From Crocodylus rhombifer (taxonomy: Eukaryota > Chordata > Crocodylia > Crocodylidae), in the NCBI GenBank assembly GCA_038503035.1, contig JAVSML010018801.1, forward strand, positions 35,329 through 99,328: a stretch of DNA of 64,000 bases. Reading direction: 5' to 3'. Both the position numbers and the translations under genes were made by a program. The notes beneath the pieces are model-generated. The model worked only from the letters and a program-made list of their open reading frames with translations, did not search any database and was not told where the DNA came from. Below, in pieces: positions 59,431 to 64,000 of this stretch. How positions within the stretch are numbered: the stretch's first letter is position 1; every line of letters begins with the position of its first letter.

Positions 59431-59532
59431 TGCTTAAATCACAGGTCTTTATGCTTTAGATATAAATCTGTAACTACTGGCATGGACTAGGAAGAAACTT
59501 CCAATGGGCAAAATATTTCATAACCGTTCACT

Positions 59533-59774
59533 GGGTATGTCTGCACAAGATTCTGACTTCACAGTAGCCTGATACTACTTCACAGTAGCACCACATTGCA
59601 AAAACCATGATGTGATGCTACTGCACAGTAGTATTAAGCTATTGCACAGTAGTGTCACAAAAAAGGCATTCGCCAGCACTACCGTGCAGTAACTCAAGTT
59701 TAGTACTTGTTTGTAAAAGTACTACATAAACATTCACTAATGACTGTGCAGAAGCATCCCATGTAGATGTGGCC
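59533..59774. mobile_element. Short MITE-like TIR element
   Basis: The left end reads GGGTATGTCTGCACAAGATT and the reversed right end GGCCACATCTACATGGGAT. The inside repeats the word CTACTGCACAGTAGT in several versions (59594-59660). It is about 242 bases and encodes nothing. The termini are of the same style as families A and B. Confidence 0.5.
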
Positions 59775-60097
59775 AATGTAGGGTTTTTTGCACCTTCCTC
59801 TGAAGCATCTGCTACTCACCATTGCCAGAGACAGGATACTGAACAGATGAAGTATCAGTCTGCTCTAGAATGGCAATTCCTTTCTCTGTTGCACTGCACA
59901 ATTTTTGCCTAGAATCTTACTCTCCTTTCTGCTTCCTAACCTCCTGATACAGTTTTAAAGAAACAGCTCACACATCTTTATGCCTACCACAAACACTCCC
60001 ACTGAATTCACCCTTCATAGATAGATGCTAGGGTCGGAAGGGACCTCAATAGATCATCGAGTCCGACCCCCTGCATAAGCAGGAAAGAGTGCTGGGC

Positions 60098-63025
60098 CTA
60101 CATTACCCCAGCTAGATACACATCCAACCTTCTCTTGAATACCCCCAGGGTAGGGGAGAGCACCACCTCCCTTGGGAGCCCGTTCCAGACCTTGGCCACT
60201 CGAACTGTGAAGAAGTTCCTCCTAATATCTAATCTAAATCTGCTCTCCTCTAGCTTGTGGCCATTATTTCTTGTAACCCCCGGGGGCGCCTTGGTGAATA
60301 AATACTCACCAATTCCCTTCTGTGCCCCCCTGATGAACTTATAGGCAGCCACCAGGTCGCCTCTCAACCTTCTCTTGCGGAGGCTGAAAAGGTCCAGTTT
60401 CTCTAATCTCTCCTCATAGGGCTTGGCCTGCAGGCCCTTAACCATACGAGTGGCCCTTCTCTGGACCCTCTCCAGGTTATCCGCATCCTTCTTGAAGTGC
60501 GGCGCCCAGAATTGCACGCAGTACTCCAGCTGCGGTCTGACCAGCGCCCGATAGAGGGGAAGAATCACCTCCTTGGACCTATTTGTCATGCATCTGCTGA
60601 TGCACGATAAAGTGCCATTGGCTTTTCTGATGGTTTCGTCACACTGCCGACTCATGTTCATCTTGGAGTCCACTAGGACTCCAAGATCCCTTTCCACTTC
60701 CGTGCCACCCAGCAGGTCATTTCCTAGGCTGTAGGTGTGCTGGACATTTTTCCTCCCTAGATGCAGCACTTTGCATTTCTCCTTGTTGAACTGCATTCTG
60801 TTGTTTTCTGCCCACTTGTCTAACCTGTCCAGGTCTGCTTGCAGCTGTTCCCTGCCCTCCGGCGTGTCCACTTCACCCCATAGCTTAGTGTCATCTGCAA
60901 ACTTGGACAGAGTACATTTCACCCCCTCGTCCAAGTCGCTGATGAAGACATTAAAGAGTATCGGTCCAACCACCGAGCCCTGCGGGACCCCACTGCCCAC
61001 ACTCTTCCAGGTCGAAACTGACCCATCCACCACGACTCTCTGGGTGCGACCCTCCAGCCAATTTTCCACCCACCGGACTGTGCAGTCATCCAAGTCACAG
61101 CCCCTTAACTTGTTCACCAGTATGGGGTGGGATACCGTGTCAAAGGCCTTCCTGAAGTCCAAGTATACGACATCCACCCCTCCTCCTGCGTCGAGGCGTT
61201 TTGTGACCTGGTCATAAAAAGAGACTAGATTGGTCAGGCACGATCTACCTGCCACGAACCCGTGCTGGTTTCCCCTCAGCATAATTTGTCCTGCAGGGCT
61301 CTCACAAATGTGAGCCTTGATGATTTTCTCAAAGATTTTGCCAAGGATGGAGGTGAGACTGACTGGCCTATAGTTACCCGGGTCCTCCTTCCTCCCCTTC
61401 TTGAAAATGGGAACCACATTGGCCCTTTTCCAGTCCTCCGGGACTTGACCCGTGCGCCACGAGCGTTCAAATATTCCCGCCAGTGGCTCTGCAATGATGT
61501 CGGCCAGTGCCTTCAGTACCCTCGGATGGAGCTCATCCGGGCCTGCCGACTTAAAGGCATCCAGTTCCTCCAAGTGACCCTGCACCACCTCAGGGTCCAC
61601 GCATGGAAGTCTGGTGCCTTGCTGCTGCCTCCCTACACTCCCAGTGAGAGACTTGTCATGCCTCTCACTTAGGAACACTGAGGCGAAGAACTCGTTGAGG
61701 AGTTCAGCTTTGTCCCCTCTGTCCGTCACCAATTGTTTCTGCCCATTTAGCAGGGGTCCTATTCCTCCCTGGGCCTTCCTTTTACTCCCTATATATCTAA
61801 AAAACAATTTCTTATTGTCTTTTACTTGGGTTGCCATCCTCAGCTCCATGGTAGCTTTGGCCTGTCTAACTGCCTCCCTACAAGCACGAGCAGAAGAGGT
61901 ATATTCCTCTTTGGTGATCTCTCCCTGTTTCCACTTTTTATGTGCTCCCCTTTTGGCCCTTAGTCTGCCCTGGATTTCTCTGGTCAGCCAGGGAAGCCTC
62001 CTGGCCCCTTTCCCTCTTTTACCTCGCACGGGGATCGTCTCGCTTTGTGCTCGAAGGATAGCTTCCTTAAGGCACAGCCACCCTTCTTGGGCTCCCATCA
62101 TTTCAAAACTACTATTCTGCAGTGCATCCTTCACTAATCGCCTGAGTTTGTTGAAATCAGCTTTCCTAAAGTCCAGCACGTTCACCCTACTGGTTACCTT
62201 ACTCACTCGACGCCTTATGTTGAATTGTACTATTAGGTGATCACTGTCCCCCAGATGACTACCGATCTGTAGGTCCCCTACTATGTCATCCCCCGTTGCC
62301 AATACCAGATCCAGTAAGGCATTCCCCCTAGTGGGACCATGTACCTCCTGCGTCAGGTGGAGGTCCTGTACACAGGTTAGAAACCTGCGTGAGCGGTGGG
62401 ACTTTGCTGTCTGTGTCTCCCAGCAGATGTCCGGGTAGTTTAGGTCCCCCATGACCACCGCCTCTTTAGCTTTTATGGTCTCTGAGAGTTGCCTCAGGAG
62501 CCCCAAATCTATTTCTTCCCCTTGATGTGGGGGTCTGTAGCAGACCCCTACCACCAAATCCTTTTCTCCTTGCCCCCCATGTAGCCTAACCCACAGTCCT
62601 TCTACTTCCTCATCCTTTGATTCTATCTTGATGAGGGTTGATGTATATTGCTCCTTAACATAGAGCGCAACCCCTCCCCCTCTTTTCCCCACTCTGTCCT
62701 TTCTGTACAATCTATAGCCCTCAATATGTACCGCCCAGTTGTGGGATGGATCCCACCAGGTTTCCGTCAGCCCCACTAAGTCATAGTCGTTTAGTGCAAC
62801 CAGGAGCGCTAGTTCATCCTGCTTGTTCCCCATGCTCCTAGCATTAGTATATAGGCACTTGAGCCCTGTGACTGGTGCTTTTGCTACCCCCTCGCTCCAA
62901 GTCCTAAAGGGCTTTTTGTCTCTAACCTTCCCGTTCCTTACCTGTGCCGTATTGCTGTCCACCCCCTGCCTTTCACGTTCCCAAAGCTCTCTTTCTTCAG
63001 GCTGGGCTGTCCTTGTGGGTGCCAC
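60098..63025 (-). CDS. CR1 ORF2: AP endonuclease and reverse transcriptase
   Basis: This is an uninterrupted frame of 975 codons (counted from a GTG; the first ATG is codon 65). It nicks target DNA and copies the element RNA into it by target-primed reverse transcription. The endonuclease occupies about residues 55-270: YTNARS (N61), TETWW (E88), GDLNYPD (D194, N196), LLDLV (D239), SDH (H263). The RT occupies about 530-720: KKGRKEDPGNYRPVSL, YLDFRKAFD (D623, D629), GVPQGS (679-684), FADD (709-712). A conserved C-terminal region follows ([33 protein letters not shown]) and ends LAGVM. All catalytic residues that I can check are present. The frame stays open upstream to 63091, overlapping the ORF1 end in the -1 frame. 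Long antisense frames across it are shadows. Confidence 0.93.
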   Translation of the reverse strand: MAPTRTAQPEERELWERERQGVDSNTAQVRNGKVRDKKPFRTWSEGVAKAPVTGLKCLYTNARSMGNKQDELALLVALNDYDLVGLTETWWDPSHNWAVHIEGYRLYRKDRVGKRGGGVALYVKEQYTSTLIKIESKDEEVEGLWVRLHGGQGEKDLVVGVCYRPPHQGEEIDLGLLRQLSETIKAKEAVVMGDLNYPDICWETQTAKSHRSRRFLTCVQDLHLTQEVHGPTRGNALLDLVLATGDDIVGDLQIGSHLGDSDHLIVQFNIRRRVSKVTSRVNVLDFRKADFNKLRRLVKDALQNSSFEMMGAQEGWLCLKEAILRAQSETIPVRGKRGKGARRLPWLTREIQGRLRAKRGAHKKWKQGEITKEEYTSSARACREAVRQAKATMELRMATQVKDNKKLFFRYIGSKRKAQGGIGPLLNGQKQLVTDRGDKAELLNEFFASVFLSERHDKSLTGSVGRQQQGTRLPCVDPEVVQGHLEELDAFKSAGPDELHPRVLKALADIIAEPLAGIFERSWRTGQVPEDWKRANVVPIFKKGRKEDPGNYRPVSLTSILGKIFEKIIKAHICESPAGQIMLRGNQHGFVAGRSCLTNLVSFYDQVTKRLDAGGGVDVVYLDFRKAFDTVSHPILVNKLRGCDLDDCTVRWVENWLEGRTQRVVVDGSVSTWKSVGSGVPQGSVVGPILFNVFISDLDEGVKCTLSKFADDTKLWGEVDTPEGREQLQADLDRLDKWAENNRMQFNKEKCKVLHLGRKNVQHTYSLGNDLLGGTEVERDLGVLVDSKMNMSRQCDETIRKANGTLSCISRCMTNRSKEVILPLYRALVRPQLEYCVQFWAPHFKKDADNLERVQRRATRMVKGLQAKPYEERLEKLDLFSLRKRRLRGDLVAAYKFIRGAQKGIGEYLFTKAPPGVTRNNGHKLEESRFRLDIRRNFFTVRVAKVWNGLPREVVLSPTLGVFKRRLDVYLAGVM

Positions 63026-63047
63026 CTGGTTTGGTGGTCCACAGCCT

Positions 63048-63074
63048 CCCCCACCCTCATCTTCCCCTCCCCCC
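63048..63074 (-). promoter_or_regulatory. Four G-runs downstream of the slippery site (possible quadruplex)
   Basis: On the coding strand, runs of 6, 4, 3 and 5 G are separated by A, AAGATGA and T. They begin ten bases after the heptamer. RNA quadruplexes can stimulate -1 frameshifting. The old CR1 at 22.5 kb lacks these runs, so the element is not essential across subfamilies, or its role is taken by another structure. Confidence 0.4.
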
Positions 63075-63081
63075 GACGAGC

Positions 63082-63091
63082 CTAGTTTAAA
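63082..63091 (-). promoter_or_regulatory. Slippery heptamer TTTAAAC followed by ORF1 stop
   Basis: The ORF1 codons read GCT TTA AAC TAG. T TTA AAC fits X XXY YYZ in the zero frame; this heptamer is one of the most efficient eukaryotic -1 sites known. A -1 slip continues CTA GGC TCG TCG GGG GGA GGG and on, without stop, into the ORF2 frame. See the findings for the argument. Confidence 0.55.
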
Positions 63092-64000
63092 GCCCGCCGG
63101 AGGAGATCCGCCAACCTGGAAGAAAACACACGCTTACCTTTGGGGGACAGGTGAAGCCCATCCCAGCTGAGCATGTCCCTCGTTGTAATGTGTGGGTCAT
63201 TGTCCAGGAAGCCGAAGCCTGCCTCGAGACACCACTGCCGAAGCCGCCAGTTGGTCTCTCGGATGCAGTTCTCATGCCGTCTTCCACGTCCGTTCACTGG
63301 TAGGATGGAAGAGAATACCACCTGTGCACCAAATTCCCTCAGCACGCCGCCCAGAGCCTGGTAGTCCGCCATCAGGTGATCGGGGGTTCTCCTGGCCGCA
63401 TCATTAGTACCCACATGGACAAGGACCATGGGGTAGTAATCGGTGGGCTTGATCCTGCCCTGGATTACCTCCGTTACATCCTGAATCTTAGCTCCAGGCA
63501 GGCAGTAGACCTCTCGTGCTGAAGGGTCCCGGCGACAAATGGGCCCTTCCATACCTCTCAGGATGGAATCGCCTATGACGAGCACGCGTCTCCTCCTCTT
63601 CTGGGTCCTCTCGGATCTCTTGATCTGTTTGGAGTGTGAAGAATGTGGCATTTCTTCCTGCCCAAGGGTTTCCTCCTCCCTTTCCATCTCCTGCAGAGTC
63701 GCCAAGGCCTCGTACCTGTTCTCCAGTCGGACTGGAGAAGCTGGTACCTGTTCGCTGCGAGCCGCTCCGGTCCTGGCTGTGACCGTCTGCCACTCTGCCG
63801 TGGAGGTCCTTCCCTGGGCTGCTTCTCCCTTGGGTGCCTGGTCCTGCAGGGAAAGGAAATAACTGTCAATTTCCTCCTCCGCCTCCCTGATCCCCCTCAG
63901 CCTGCTAACCTCCTCCCGGAGCTCCCTCACCTGTGCCTCCAGAGCCCTAAGCCGGGCACCTGCCGGACAGGTGTGGGGGCTCCCAATCTCTGCCCCCCCC
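63082..64000 (-). CDS. CR1 ORF1 (C-terminal part): coiled coil and SGNH esterase
   Basis: The frame is open from the window edge, so its true start lies outside. Numbering from the GTG at 63930, residues 1-25 look like a short coiled coil (RELREEVSRLR), and a basic linker (KRSERTQKRRRR, 104-115) precedes an SGNH/GDSL esterase-like domain: VIGDSILRG (S122), HVGTNDAAR (N176), DGLHLS (D257, H260). CR1 ORF1 proteins of this type are known to carry such an esterase after an N-terminal zinc finger, and are thought to bind the RNA and form the particle. The protein ends LLRRALN then TAG, directly after the TTTAAAC heptamer. No defect is visible. Confidence 0.88.
   Translation of the reverse strand, partial: GGAEIGSPHTCPAGARLRALEAQVRELREEVSRLRGIREAEEEIDSYFLSLQDQAPKGEAAQGRTSTAEWQTVTARTGAARSEQVPASPVRLENRYEALATLQEMEREEETLGQEEMPHSSHSKQIKRSERTQKRRRRVLVIGDSILRGMEGPICRRDPSAREVYCLPGAKIQDVTEVIQGRIKPTDYYPMVLVHVGTNDAARRTPDHLMADYQALGGVLREFGAQVVFSSILPVNGRGRRHENCIRETNWRLRQWCLEAGFGFLDNDPHITTRDMLSWDGLHLSPKGKRVFSSRLADLLRRALN

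Larger units (their letters stand above)
60016..64000 (-). mobile_element. Young CR1 LINE with intact ORF2, runs off the window
   Basis: It reads on the minus strand from beyond 64000 to the 3' tail at 60016 (CATAGATAGATGC, then GGTCGGAAGGGACCTCAATA). It contains the C-terminal part of ORF1 (63082-64000), the whole ORF2 frame (60098-63025 and upstream) and a short 3' UTR. It keeps many CpG dinucleotides that older copies have lost, and has no stop or frameshift in ORF2. It is therefore the youngest element here and could be a recent insertion. The 5' end and promoter are outside the window. Confidence 0.95.

Noticed and set aside
60735..61672. Long plus-strand open frames (160, 136 and, further on, 208 codons)
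   Set aside because: They are antisense shadows of the intact CR1 ORF2, whose codon use leaves the opposite strand open.
6996..63091. CR1 orientation bias (about eight minus to four plus) as evidence for a plus-strand host gene
   Set aside because: The numbers are too small, and the two candidate exons are on the minus strand.

Overview
This window looks like non-coding DNA from a crocodilian (a turtle is the less likely alternative). The evidence is at least twelve pieces of CR1-type LINE. Their 3' ends carry the archosaur/turtle CR1 signature (AGAAGGGACCT, GATCATC.AGTC, CCCCTGC...GCAGG) next to a short CATAGA-type tail. Many short palindromic DNA transposons lie among them, which also fits crocodilians. 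I recognise no host gene. Two short minus-strand blocks (2295-2459 and 52622-52688) could be coding exons, at low confidence. No tRNA, rRNA gene or CRISPR array was found.

Layout. 0-2.3 kb: no recognised feature. 2.3-4 kb: a candidate exon, a GC-rich unclassified block and a palindrome-bearing DNA element (family A). 7.0-9.8 kb: minus-strand CR1. 10.3-13.5 kb: a nested stack in which an old CR1 is split by a palindromic transposon (family E), itself split by a younger CR1. 13.8-16.1 kb: three copies of a third palindromic family (B). 19.3-20.1 kb: a foldback element. 20.3-20.6 kb: a 5S rRNA-derived SINE. 20.9-22.1 kb: a possible LTR relic. 22.5-25.5 kb: an old, nearly full-length plus-strand CR1. 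27.1-29 kb: two terminal-inverted-repeat (TIR) elements with 3-bp target duplications and a CR1 scrap. 29.5-32.4 kb: minus-strand CR1 with a dead reverse transcriptase. 32.8-33.6 kb: an inverted-repeat element with tandem-repeated GC-rich filling. 35.3-36.0, 46.6-48.7, 54.0-54.9 and 56.2-57.3 kb: more minus-strand CR1 pieces. 36-39.9 and 42.4-46.6 kb: mostly AT-rich, apparently unique DNA. 40-42.4 kb: a second E copy with another element inside and a 10-N gap. 57.9-58.5 kb: the tail of a different LINE clade. 60.0-64.0 kb: the youngest element, a CR1 with an intact 975-codon ORF2 frame and an ORF1 that runs off the window.

Most interesting observation. In the young CR1 the last codons of ORF1 read T TTA AAC TAG. 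This is a textbook -1 slippery heptamer (TTTAAAC) in the zero frame, directly followed by the ORF1 stop. The -1 frame from that heptamer is open straight into ORF2, and the first in-frame ATG of ORF2 lies after the catalytic Asn of the endonuclease. A G-rich stretch able to form a quadruplex follows ten bases later. The old, diverged CR1 at 22.5 kb keeps the same heptamer and stop, and its -1 frame is open for 57 codons into its endonuclease motif, again without an ATG. This suggests that ORF2 of these CR1 elements is made by programmed -1 frameshifting as an ORF1-ORF2 fusion. I know of no report of this, but I could not search.
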